From Aricia agestis (Eukaryota > Arthropoda > Insecta > Lepidoptera > Lycaenidae), in assembly GCF_905147365.1 (NCBI RefSeq), contig NC_056428.1, forward strand, positions 25,822,001-25,886,000: DNA of 64,000 nucleotides, written 5' to 3'. Position 1 is the first letter of the stretch, and each line of letters starts with the position of its first letter. The position numbers and the translations under genes are program-made. The notes under the pieces were generated by a model. That model ran no database searches and was not told where the DNA came from. It was given only the letters and a program-made list of their open reading frames with translations. Below, piece by piece: positions 44,346-54,995 of the stretch.

Positions 44346-45416
44346 GTACGCCATAATTTTTTTCTAATTAATTTATCTTAATACTATTTACAACAAGGGA
44401 AAAATGTAGGAAATTTGCTATATTTTATTAATCTATGAATATTTGAAGTTTCAGTTTTTGTATTTCTCTATAATTTTTTTTAGCGCAGTTTCTTTTGAAC
44501 GGCAATACTATATAACAATTGAATTTTACAATATTATGTGAAAAATAAAGTTAAAAAAATTGAGATTCAAATAATTTTACAAAATCAAAAAATCAAAATT
44601 AAAATCAGGTTTATAAATCAAGTACTTATAAGTACCATGAAATTAAGATAATTATTCAAATGGACACAAATTTTTTGACGGCATTATTTTTAATAGTACT
44701 TTTGAGTGCTAAAATAATGTTCGGAAGCACTGAATAAGAGGGAGTTGTAACCCTCGATTTTTTTCCATTGTCGCATCATTTTTGTACGGCGTTGCGGAAT
44801 AATTGATTCGAAGTTGTATTGAAACAGTATGAAACTTATGCCGTATATATATAATCAAATGACCAAATTTACTATGGAAATTGTCAGAAAATAAAATAAA
44901 AATACCGACCTAGTGGCGCATCATTTTTGTACGGCACTGCGGACTTTCTTATTATTTTTCACTAGCGGCCCGGCCCGGCTTCGCACGGGTGGACATTGGT
45001 TTTTAAATTATTTTTTTTAAATAAAGGTAGTCAATCTTTAAGTTAAGCAGAACATAAAAATAGTTTACATTATTTAGCCTGCAACTACTATATTATAATT
45101 ATTATGTACATATAACACATTTTTATTGTATTTTTTTTTTATATTTTTATATTTTAAGTGTTATGTTTGATTATTTTATCCTTACCTGCAGAAGATACTA
45201 TTATTTATAATATTTTGCAATTTCTTCATGTTTTTTTTTTGTTTAAAATATTTTATGTTTTTTTTGTAGTTTTATGCTTTATTATTTTATGCTTACCTAC
45301 ATCTACTATTATATACATTTTGAAATTTTCTATTTGTTTTTGTATAAAGTATTTTTGTTGTACTTTTGCGCTTTATGTTTTTTTACACCATACTACTTTT
45401 TGCGTAAAAGATTCCA

Positions 45417-45941
45417 TTAAAATTGGGTTAAAGCTTCCTTGTAAACGATATTTGATGTTGTTTTATTTTGTGGCAGCAAAATAAATTGATTATCAGCAGC
45501 TCCAACTCGGGATAGGCCAACGTATAGTTGACCATGAGTAAAACATTCTTTTCGTAGGTCGATGCCTACTAATTTGAAAGTTTGACCTTGGGACTTGTTA
45601 ATAGTCAATGCGAAAGATATTTTTACCGGAAATTGAAGCCGTTTAAATGGGATTGGCAGATCAGTTGGAATCATCGGTATCCTCGGTATATGAGCTAGTT
45701 GACCAGCTGCTGGGCCGGTGATAATGGTAGCTACAATTAAATTGTCCTTTAATTCTTTAATAAGCAGCCTTGTCCCATTGCACATATTTGGTGGGCATAA
45801 ATTTCTCAAAAGCGTGATTGGAATTCCGATTTTTAACGTCAGTTCGTGTGGTGGAAGTCCAGAAGGATTCAGCGAATTTAAAAACTCCTGTGGATAATGG
45901 ACTGCATCTTCGATATTAGTGACGGTGTCGATCAATAGCAT
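45417..45941 (-). pseudogene. Helitron Rep-Hel, C-terminal helicase fragment
   Basis: A 174-codon open frame matching the Pif1-like helicase end of Helitron replicases: LNPSGLPPHELTLKIGIPIT, LLRNLCPPNMCNGTRL, FALTINKSQGQTFKLVGIDL and GQLYVGLSRVGAADNQFI, i.e. helicase motifs V-VI. The Rep nuclease and helicase motifs I-IV are missing; upstream of the Met lies the 314-bp repeat array, so the frame is truncated at that junction. The remaining frame is intact, suggesting recent loss. Confidence 0.88.
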
Positions 45942-46868
45942 TTATAAAGCATAAGCAAGAAGGAATATTTTGGTAGATTTTTCTCACAATTATTAACACT
46001 TAATACGGTTCCCTTTTTTCTCTCATTAAATATAGCCTATATTCAGCAGAAATAGTGTGGATTAAAAAATATGCATTAATACTTCCATCGTGCATCGGCA
46101 TCATGGGTATCGCAGACACAATAGATCTTCAATTGTTATGCTGGCAGCCGGCTGCCGCTATTGGAGATTTATAGTTAAAGAAATTAATTAATTATAATAG
46201 CAATCAAAAATAATAGGTAGTCATTCAAAACTTATTTTAAAGTATAGTCTATAATTTATAAAGCATAAGCAAGAAGGAATATTTTGGTAGATTTTTCACA
46301 CAATTATTAACACTTAATACGGTTCCCTTTTTTCTCTCATTAAATATAGCCTATATTCAGCAGAAATAGTGTGGATTAAAAAATATGCATTAATACTTCC
46401 ATCGTGCATCGGCATCATGGGTATCGCAGACACAATAGATCTTCAATTGTTATGCTGGCAGCCGGCTGCCGCTATTGGAGATTTATAGTTAAAGAAATTA
46501 ATTAATTATAATAGCAATCAAAAATAATAGGTAGTCATTCAAAACTTATTTTAAAGTATAGTCTATAATTTATAAAGCATAAGCAAGAAGGAATATTTTG
46601 GTAGATTTTTCACACAATTATTAACACTTAATACGGTTCCCTTTTTTCTCTCATTAAATATAGCCTATATTCAGCAGAAATAGTGTGGATTAAAAAATAT
46701 GCATTAATACTTCCATCGTGCATCGGCATCGTGGGTATCGCAGACACAATAGATCTTCAATTGTTATGCGGGCAGCCGGCTGCCGCTATTGGAGATTTAT
46801 AGTTAAAGAAATTAATTAATTATAATAGCAATCAAAAATAATAGTCATTCAAAACTTATTTTAAAAAG
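45941..46868. repeat. Three tandem copies of a 314-bp unit, nearly identical
   Basis: Units start tttataaagcataagcaaga at 45941, 46255 and 46569. The period is exactly 314 between starts, with only a handful of base differences; the third copy has a 4-bp deletion near its end. Each unit carries gcagccggctgccgc and gacacaatagatcttcaatt. An inverted relative is at 46955-47035, and another copy at 57313-57384. Confidence 0.92.
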
Positions 46869-49295
46869 TTCTAAAAATATTACTTTCGTAGTCATAACTT
46901 TTAAAGCTTTTTTGAAATTAGGATTATAATAATGAAGCACGATAGTCTATATCAAATCAATAAAGCAGCACCCGGCTGTCGCATAACTATTGAAAATCTA
47001 TTGTGTCTGCGATTCCCACGATCGAGGTAATATTTACGTGGACTCTCCGGGCGAGTCTGTGGCACTGATAATTAAATCTCTCCCCTACCGCACGCACACC
47101 CGCGCATCGCGCCTTGACGCCCAATTCGCAACGTGCAGCAGAAATCGTAATATTTTAATTTCGCCATAACATTAAAACCAAACGTCCAATTTTAATCATT
47201 CAAAGACCAAATATTATCTACATTAACTGTACTTAGTGATGAAATAATTTATTTTGATAAGGGTCAATAGCATGATTAAAATAAACGCATTTAAATATAG
47301 GCCAAAAAAAATTCTAGATTTTTTAATAAAAAAATGGTTATTGTGCCTCACTCAACATAGATAGGTATAGTGTGTCGCGGACTTTTTTGTAGATATTTAA
47401 AAGATCTATAATTACTTAGAACATTTTATGCCTCTATCTTTTATAGTTTAGGCAGCGTACGCAAAATAAGTAACTTTTCTGGTTGATTTTTTAAACCTTG
47501 CGTCCGAAAATCCCAAATATCTTACGGAACCTTATATTTTTCCAAAATAAAAATTAGCCTATGTTCAGCAGAAATAATGCAGGATTCCAATGGTAAAAGA
47601 ATTTTTCAAATCGGTCCAGTAGTTTCGGAGCCTATTCGACTCAAACAAACAAACAAACAAACAAACAAACAAACAAAAAATCAAATCTTTCCTCTTTATA
47701 ATAGTAGTGTAGATGTATCTATCGATGGTAAAAATGCCGTGTAGAATCATATGACCAAAATGTACTCACCCTACATGCACTCTTGATGTCTCACCAGCAC
47801 TCAGTTGGACAGCTTACAAGTGAAGGCATAGTACTAAATCCTATTATTTTATGCTCTAATATCGTCCTATATACGCAACCAGGTGTTTCATATGACCCAT
47901 CCATTTTCGACATGGGCCTGTAGTCTATCAGCAATATCTCTGAAATGGAAAGAGCTATCCAGTATCTACATTCTACATTGAATTAAACCGCTACCTACTT
48001 GTCCGCATCTTGGACATAAATCTGATCATCGTATGGGGTATAGAAATCCCTTTGAAACCAAGATTAATATTCGGGGTATAGTGTTTTCCTTAGCACTCAT
48101 TTCGTTCCTAATGATCAGGAAACAGGATCAGCGTAGTATGGAGTATGGACTTTTCATTGATAAGGATATGTCTTCGACTAAAGTTTAAACAATCATAATA
48201 ATTTGGACTGCAATCCAAATACAGTATTCGTCTTACTAGTTATTCGTACTCGTCGAAATGAGCAAAGCAGAGTCATTGTGATATCTAGACACGCGATAGC
48301 GTGTCAAGCCAAGTTCAAGTAATTACATACTACGTCAAACGTTTATATTTTGAGAACCTTTCTAAGTCGGCTCACTGGTTGGTTCTGTCCATTGTGATAT
48401 TTACATGATTAATATTCTAAAAACAAACATCTACTTAGTTCGCCTACAATCTACATCGACCCTCTTCCGTTCCTGTTCGAACCAAATCCGTTTAACGGCA
48501 CTCGAGGGGAACAAAATATTTTTAACTCCCATAGACGCCATTTTAAACTTTGGTATGTTATATTTACTTATATATTTAAAACATTTGTTTTTTCTTTTAG
48601 TTTTTTTTTCTTTTACTTTTAGTTTCTCCAATATAAGAGAAAACAATTAACTACATTTTTTTAATATTTGATTAAATAACAGTAATAATATTTTCATATC
48701 AGAATTAAAATTTTGATTGAACTGCGAATATTTTACTTTGCGGCTTAGACGTTGATAAGTTAATTTCATAATTCATTATTCTCACCTACATATAAGCCTA
48801 TCAGAGATAAATTTCATCGACTAACTTTGTGTTGGATCAACTGGGAGCAGATGAATTGGACAACTGCAAAGGGAACGGTCATAAAAAGCAGCTATGGCTC
48901 AAAGTTGGGATTTCGATCAACGCTGCTATTGTGTTCAAACTTCTATGCCGTATTTGTCCTATCCTTATTAATTATGGGCTTGTAAACTAAAGGCTTGTTT
49001 TTGGTTGTCGCTTGGCTAACTGCCGTAGGGTTTTGGTAAACATGAGCTATTTTTTTTTCTTATAAACCACCCAAACACTACACTGTTTTTGTGGAAAATC
49101 CACTAAGTTGGTAAAACTGAAGTGCCGGTAAGGGATTCCCCTTACCGTTTTGTTCTTGTTTAGGTTTAGTTACAAGAATATTATTACCTTCATCGTTGTA
49201 CCATATTAAACCGTTGGATTTATTTGTTATACTTACTTCAAAGGGATTAATCTCATTGAATAATGTAGATTTTTCTTTACTCCTTTTTCTCTATT

Positions 49296-49580
49296 TTTAA
49301 CCGACTTCCAAAAAGGAGGAGGTTATATGTTCGGCTGTGGATATTTTTATTTTTGTATATCTACTCCGTCTGTTGTTTTGTACTGGCTAAGTTCTATGTC
49401 AAGTATCTCAGTTCTGGGCCTGGGTACCGACTTCAAACGAATGAAAATTGAGTACAGAATTCGTTGAGATTTAGTCGAATTTTGAAAAAGGCACTAATCA
49501 ATAATAAGAATTATTTCATACTTTTTAGGTCATTTTAATAATATTGTTTTTACCTTGGAAGTCGAATTCAATTTTTTGTT
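49296..49580 (+). repeat. aaccgactt-family fragment and half of a foldback
   Basis: taaccgacttccaaaaagga (about 49298), then from 49425 the right arm of the 61212-61574 foldback: gtaccgacttcaaacgaatg, gaattcgttgagatttagtc, aaaaggcactaatcaataat. A Helitron fragment follows at 49590-49670. Confidence 0.6.
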
Positions 49581-50160
49581 AAAAAATAATAATCTAAAAA
49601 TGATTCCTAGCTAGATTGATTTATCGCCCTCGAAACCCCCTATATACTAAGTTTCATGAAAATCGTTGCATAAAATAAAAAAATATACTTATATAAAAAT
49701 AAAAACAAAAATCCCATACAAAAAACACAATTTTTGGTCTATTTTTGCTCTGTAACGGTACGGAACCCTTCGTGCTCGAGTCACATTCGCACTTAGCCGA
49801 TTTTTGTTTAAGCGCAGAACTTGAATCAAAAAAAATTCTTGCATGAAATTTAGTCTCGGTCCAATGAGCTCTTCAGACATCACTTGTACTTTTTATTAGA
49901 TTCGCGACCAGCGAAGATGGCGAGGCATAAGTTATAACGTAGTGGAACAGAAAATCAAACTGAAGCTGAATACCTACATAAGGTGATGTTTGGAATATGA
50001 ATGAGCTGGTCCATTGCATTGCGTCCGTAATTTTTTGTCTCTTCGCTATTTCAGCTACAATTTTGAGCAGAAATAGATTTTCAAAAGCTGTTGTTGTAAT
50101 TCTTTTAATGTCGTTAACTATTGTAAAGAATTTGTCATCAAGGTTTGGTAATGCCAGTAA

Positions 50161-50418
50161 GAGCTGGCGCGCACTACGACTTTTTGTCGCGTGATTATTT
50201 TACCGACCTATAAAAATTCAAATAAAACGCCACTTTATGACGTAAGCTATAGGCTTCATTTTGCTTTATGCCATTGAAAGCAGCGGCAGCATGGGTCGAT
50301 AGACAATTGTCGGTAGAAAATGAAACCTATAGCCTAATTCATAAAGTGGCATTTTATTTGAATTTTGGTCGGTCGGTAAATTAATCACGCGACAAAAAGT
50401 CGTAGTGCGCGCCAGCTC
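50161..50418. mobile_element. PIF/Harbinger-type MITE, 258 bp
   Basis: TAA at 50158-50160 and 50419-50421. Inverted ends gagctggcgcgcactacgac and the complement, perfect for about 37 bp (through tttttgtcgcgtgatta). TWA duplication is the PIF/Harbinger signature. A second pair, gcctataggtt-type words, lies inside. Confidence 0.82.
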
Positions 50419-50596
50419 TAAGGCCTAGCGCGCACCACGATTTTAATTTTTAACCGACTTCCAAAAAGGAGGAGGTTATACGTTCGTCTGTTTATATTTT
50501 TTTGCAACACGATTTCAAAATCACGTTGTATAAAATCGCAGAGAGTACGGTGCGCGCACTGCGATAAATAAATAGTGATATTTGCTCACTTTCACC

Positions 50597-50830
50597 ATGG
50601 ATTTCGTACAAGTTGCTTGTCTTTATTTACTACTTCGGAGGATCAGAAGAAAAAAAAAAAGAAAATTCGTCAATACTGGACTCATCCTTTTACAGCGGAT
50701 TTATCAAAGGTTTCTTATATCAAAAATACTTACCATGAACTTCAGATGTATTTTTCGATCACATAATATAAGTACAATAATTCTTTGGCTATTATAGAAT
50801 GATTGACAGATTACTGAGAATTGTTGGAAC
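50597..50830 (+). pseudogene. PIF/Harbinger transposase, N-terminal remnant
   Basis: ATG at 50597: MDFVQVACLYLLLRRIRRKK, then an A-run (about 50649-50660) where the frame shifts; the next frame gives IRQYWTHPF and TYHELQMYF. A basic stretch followed by a W-V/T-HP motif is how Harbinger transposases begin. The DDE catalytic region is absent. A second, inverted copy of this start lies at 51780-51900. Confidence 0.65.
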
Positions 50831-50879
50831 TTGGACCTCATATTATTGAATACAAAAATACTAGATGGCGAAATGCGAT

Positions 50880-51022
50880 CCCAGCTGCTATCACTATAAT
50901 ATTCTTTGGAAAGTTCATTCCACAATGGTGGTCTTTCTTGTACTGCGATTATCAAATGTTCTACGTCTATCTTCGTATCGTTTGGAGACGGACTCTCCAT
51001 TGGAGATCCAGGCGCCGACATG
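50880..51022 (-). pseudogene. MADF-domain accessory gene of the Harbinger element, N-terminal remnant
   Basis: From the Met at 51022-51020: MSAPGSPMESPSPNDTKID, then EHLIIAVQERPPLWNELSKE, the LIxxVxxRPxLW start of a MADF (Myb/SANT-like) domain. PIF/Harbinger elements carry such a DNA-binding partner of the transposase. Homology stops near 50880, where the frame runs into transposase sequence of the other strand. The two genes were convergent and their middles are deleted. Confidence 0.6.
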
Positions 51023-51061
51023 TTTAACAAAGAGTATAATATAAACCACTACGATGTTTCA

Positions 51062-51767
51062 TGTTTATTGTTGGACAGATGATATCTATATATTAATACG
51101 TGAGAGGAAAATTTTGTAACCCTTTTTACGAAAAATGGGGAAACGTAGGTGCATGAAATTTCGCACAGTTATAGTTTATATGGTGAAGGAGTGCATCGAG
51201 CTAATATTATTTTAAAATGATGCTTTTATCATATATATTTTTAACAAATAAAACGTTACACACACTACGACACTACTACTAGGAAAAATGACAGATTTTT
51301 GAGTGACAAGCCTATACATACGAATTATACTCTTTTATTTATGGTTAAAGTCTGCTGACAACAAGTTGACAAAATGAAAATGGATTATTGTTTTTTTTAT
51401 TTATTTAATTTTAGATACTATTAGACAATGCTTAAACGGCCAGTCTGAGATCATCTGAGTCCCAGAGACAAGAATTGAAAAAAACTATGATGATTACAAA
51501 ATATAGGTAGTAGTCCTAATGTCGTTGCAAGTAAGGTCGAATTTCGACCATTGGGCGATTTCTAGTTATGTATTAATCTGTAGACAGATGAAAACACAAA
51601 TGAAGTGCCGGCCGGCGCCGGCCCGAGTGTGCGATATTATTTTTATTATTCTGCATTTTATTTTCGCGACAATCGCGTCGCGAGCAGTCGCAGCAAAATG
51701 AAAATAAAATTATGTGTTTCATCTGTTTACAGATTAATACATAATATCATCTGTCCAACAATAAACC
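51062..51767. mobile_element. Foldback element, interrupted by a Helitron in its left arm
   Basis: Left arm tttattgttggacagatgat (51063-51084) continues after the Helitron as attatgtattaatctg (51566-); the right arm 51711-51765 is the uninterrupted inverse. Centre: ccggccggcgccggcccg (51609) and gcgacaatcgcgtcgc (51666). Confidence 0.75.
51085..51565 (+). mobile_element. Non-autonomous Helitron, 481 bp, with preserved empty site
   Basis: A51084 then TCTATATATTAATACGTGAG; 3' end ggtcgaatttcgacc hairpin, attgggcgatttCTAG, then T51566. Related: 15386-15524 and 58705-59198. Removing it restores perfect symmetry of the surrounding foldback. Confidence 0.8.
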
Positions 51768-52401
51768 ACGCACGAATTCTATCCGCTGTAAAAGGATGAG
51801 TCCAGTATTGACGAATTTTCTTTTTTTTTTCTTCTGATCCTCTGAAGTAGTAAATAAAGACATTTAAGACAAGCAACTTGTACGAAATCCATGATGACAG
51901 TGAGCAAAGATCACTATTTATTTATCGCAGTGCGCGCACCGTACTCTTTGCGATTTAACCCTCTGCGACTGACGTGGTAGTCCAACAGACACCACGAAAC
52001 ATAAAATTCTGTTTATTTTCATCAAGTTTTAAATTTGCGCGCTGCTAGGCTCAGTGCCTTACCGTGAATGACCTCGCAGGCCGGTTAGAGTGTGGGGGGC
52101 GGCTGCAGCAAGTGCAAGCTTCCGTGGAGGAAGGACGGTGTCTACGGTACTACCACGTCAGCGTCAACGTAAGTGTCTATTATACTACCACCTCAGTAAA
52201 ATTGTTTTATTTCCATAGAGTCTCCTAAACAACCACGTCAGTAAGTTTGTGTTTACGATAAGGTATTTTTTGATTATTTATTATTGAGGAAGAAGAATTT
52301 GATTTTTTAAAACTAGATTTTTACAAGCAACAACCCTACTCGTAAGATAACATCGACTGTAACATTAGTTACAGTCGAAGTTCTCTTACGAGTATATTAG
52401 A

Positions 52402-52596
52402 CGTGGGAGAGCCATGCTTCGGCACGAATGGGCCGGCTCGACCGGAGAAATACCACGTTTTCACAGAAAACCGGTGTGAAACAGCGCTTGAGCTATGCAA
52501 AGTGCGAGTCCGAGTGAGTGAGTTTACCGGAGGCCCAATCCCCTCCCCTGTTCCCTTCCCTTCCCATCCCTACCCTCCCCTATTACCCTATTCTAC
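52402..52596 (+). mobile_element. SINE-like lepidopteran retroposon, copy 3, 3' truncated
   Basis: acgtgggagagccatgcttc to ccctattaccctattct; the 3' part with the A-tail is missing. It lies inside the piggyBac-like element, so it arrived later. Confidence 0.7.
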
Positions 52597-52719
52597 CGAA
52601 TACGCCTTGAAAACAAGAGTATATAATAAAAGATTGCCAAGGGAGCTACGCATGCGGCATGACCATCGCTAGGGTTTTAGGTAAGGATACCACCACCAAC
52701 AGTACTATCATTTTCTGCA

Positions 52720-52855
52720 GATGGCAAAAAGCTATGTTATATTTGTCCGTCAAAAATAAAAAGATAAACTTGATAAAGGTGCTGTGATTGTTCGAAAATT
52801 TGTCTTCAGTGCTCCAAGACACTATATTATTGTCAAACAAAGCTATGATTTTGAA
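52720..52855 (+). pseudogene. piggyBac transposase C-terminal zinc finger remnant
   Basis: One frame reads DGKKLCYICPSKIKR, stops, then RCCDCSKICLQCSK and YYC. The CxxC...CxxC...CxxC spacing with PSKIKR matches the cysteine-rich C-terminus of piggyBac transposases. At least three in-frame stops; the catalytic DDD region is absent. Confidence 0.6.
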
Positions 52856-54379
52856 ACTGTGTAATTTTTAAATTAACCAATGAATGTTCCTAATGTTTAC
52901 TCCTCTGATTAGTGTAATTGTTAATTTCTAAAATACCTAATGTTAAAAATTAAAAAAGTTAATTTTTTCTATGACAATAGTGCCTAAGTAAAAATTTATA
53001 CACTGATTTGTGTGATCTCAATAAACACTTTAAAATTTGTTAAATAAAAGTGTTTTCTTTTATTTATAATGTATTTAACATAACAAATTTGTTTATTTTT
53101 CAAATAATATAAATAAAATTGCTGTATAATTTAATTGTATAAAAATATTCAACGTTTAAATGGTGTCTCGTGTACTACCACGTTAGTACAATTGTGAAAA
53201 TTGAGCCACGTCAGTTGCAGAGGGTTAATACAGCGCGATTTTGAAATCGTGTCGCAAAAATTAAAAATCGTGGTGCGCGCTAGGCCTAAAGTTCCGGAAT
53301 ATACCATCACAGGTTCGCATCGCTTTCAAATCGAAGTACTATGAATAAAGGATATTTACTGAATAATTTCCTGATTTCAATTAATGGTTTGATAAATTAA
53401 AATCATTACATTGATCTTATATCAAAGTTTATCCTTGCCCTAGATAAGTACAGACTACAGACTTTGTAATGTGTATACTCGGTATTCAAACTTTTGCTTT
53501 CTCTTGGCGCTGGGTTTAGTTGGCTCAGCGATTTTAAATAGCTTGCGATGTAGAGAAAGTAGGAAAAGTAAATTTTCAGGGCAAGCCGCGACCTTTAGAA
53601 CGTTGTTGGTGTTGACTAAACTCGAGGTATTAATAACGAGATTTAATTTTATCGATTATCCTTTGATGGTCACAAACCCTCCCTCGCGAACCGCTCTGAG
53701 AGCTAAGTACTAGAAATTGAATATTCTAGTTTTGGTTTGTTAAAGTTTCTGCACGTCGAGACAATTACTTAGAAACAAGAAAACTACTACATGAAAGCTC
53801 GGGCTAAACAATTATTTTTATAAAAGCAAGCAGCTAATTTTGCTTGTTGCATAATATTGTATGCTTATCTACGGCTCGTCAAAAAAGAATTCAAGTACTT
53901 AGTTTTATTACGTCACTAAACAATTATAGACCTGGATGCGTATTTTTAAAAGGCTAAAGTACCATTAGAGTGAAAGCGCGAACTTAACTGGCTTAGCTTT
54001 TGTTACACAAAAACTTGACAAAACCCTAATCTATTACAGTACAGACAATGATCGAAATCGCCCAGGCTTTGTTAGCTAAATTCTTTATAACATTACAGCT
54101 ACAAATGCTATTCAATTTGATACCGATATGGTAAATAACGTCATCGTTAGCTTAAAAATAAGGATAGTTACATGGAAATTGTTATTATTTTATTGTTAAA
54201 TTACACGTTTATATTCTGTATTTAAGTGACAAAAAATACTAATAAACAAACGAACATTTAATAGGTAAGAAACAGGTACGTACACTACATACTTGTTGAG
54301 AGTACAAATAATAATAAAACTATAATATTTTATCTAGAGTAGTTAGGTACCTCTAATGTAAAATACAAATCGCAGTCTA

Positions 54380-54538
54380 CAGTATGTAACAAAAATAAGT
54401 GATGATCCCGAGCGTTACGAGTTTCCCCATACAAAAGTTTAAAAAAAAATCTTTCAGCGCTGCTACTTTCACAGTGAACTCTCTACAAGGAACATATACA
54501 CACCCCAAAGTATTATTACTTATTTTTGTTACACCCTG
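54380..54538. mobile_element. CAGGGTGTAAC-type MITE, internally deleted
   Basis: TA at 54378-54379 and 54539-54540; left arm mostly deleted (aagtgatgatcccgagcg), right arm full (agtgaactctctacaaggaa, gttacaccctg). Confidence 0.7.
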
Positions 54539-54689
54539 TATAATCATTTTGGTAAAGGTTCGGAAACCTACCCCAAGATTGATGGGAGCGGAGGTGAGGG
54601 GGGGAGTGGGGAGGAGGGGTAAACACCCCCCGTACCAAATCCACACTGAGAAACCCCTCAGGTTTGGAGCTACTAACCTTTGTCGGAAT

Positions 54690-54995
54690 TCTGAGGCGTG
54701 TTTTGTGACGGTCCCTTTGAAATTTTCGGAATTCTGAGGCGTTTTGTGACGGTCACTGGCGGGTGCCAGTTGCTGCCGCAGTAGTCACAATTCTAACCTA
54801 ACCTTGTTTTGGACTTTCTGGATTGTGTTTCTTTTAGTTTTGGCGGGGGGGCTGCGCCCACCGAGCCCCCCTTTTATTTGGGATGGTCGCCGGCTGCTGC
54901 CGCAGCACGCTGTGTAATTGTGGTCTAAGTTCTAACCTAACCTAACCAACTTTTGGACTTTCTGGATTGTTTTTGTTTTGGCGGGGTAAGTAAGT
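54690..54995. repeat. Two tandem-like duplications, GC-rich, with ctaacctaacc words
   Basis: cggaattctgaggcg...tttgtgacggtc occurs twice (54685-54755, ~43-bp period). ttctaacctaacc followed by ttttggactttctggattgt and ttttggcggggg occurs at 54785-54850 and again at 54930-54990. The preceding block (54580-54640) is G-rich. Possibly part of an unknown retroelement. Confidence 0.5.

Larger units (their letters stand above)
44962..47713 (-). mobile_element. Helitron, 2752 bp, with Rep/helicase remnant
   Basis: On minus: 5' TCTACACTACTATTATAAAG (complement of 47694-47713), 3' gcgaagccgggccgggccgCTAG (ending at 44962), flanked by A44961 and T47714 on plus. The uninterrupted site is preserved in the other foldback arm at 42925-42926. 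It carries a helicase C-terminal fragment (45941-45417) and three 314-bp tandem repeats. Its last ~530 bp (47180-47713) match 56520-57047, part of the related Helitron at 55709. Confidence 0.85.
42481..47927. mobile_element. Foldback element split by a Helitron and other insertions
   Basis: Left terminus tagactacaggccgatgtcg (42481) is inverted at cgacatgggcctgtagtcta (47908-47927), with tca on both outer sides. The left arm (42780-43130) pairs with 44752-44961 plus 47714-47870; shared words include gatatagg-type ends, ctgtccaactgagtgctggt and gtacggcattttta. Excluding insertions the element was about 2.5 kb. No transposase ORF is seen in it. Confidence 0.7.
51959..53224. mobile_element. piggyBac-like element, 1.27 kb, internally decayed
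   Basis: TTAA at 51955-51958 and 53225-53228. Ends ccctctgcgactgacgtgg and, inverted, ccctctgcaactgacgtgg (one mismatch). The motif actaccacgtcag recurs near both ends (52150, 52215, 53173). TTAA duplication and CCCT ends fit piggyBac. A transposase remnant is at 52720-52855 and a SINE-like copy at 52402-52596. Confidence 0.8.
50422..53286. mobile_element. PIF/Harbinger element, 2865 bp, with nested insertions
   Basis: TAA at 50419-50421 and 53287-53289. Ends ggcctagcgcgcaccacgat and the complement; inverted homology resumes after an insertion at 50457-50500 (gcaacacgatttcaaaatc) and extends through the transposase start. The right arm (51770-51957) is an inverted copy of the left (50560-50700). 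It carries remnants of both Harbinger genes, and insertions: foldback 51062-51767 with its Helitron, piggyBac-like 51959-53224. Confidence 0.82.

Noticed and set aside
45158..45484. 108-codon Phe/Leu-rich frame
   Set aside because: T-rich Helitron 3' untranslated sequence; its end is antisense to the helicase frame. Hydrophobicity comes from poly-T.
45941..46868. CRISPR-like array
   Set aside because: Units are 314 bp with no short repeat-spacer alternation; this is an ordinary tandem duplication in a eukaryotic Helitron.
42481..47927. Polinton/Maverick-type large transposon
   Set aside because: Inverted ends are long enough, but there is no polymerase, integrase or capsid coding; most of the span is a later Helitron.
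48405..48650. 81-codon frame and its antisense
   Set aside because: T-rich tail gives Phe/Leu runs; both strands open by chance; no family resemblance.
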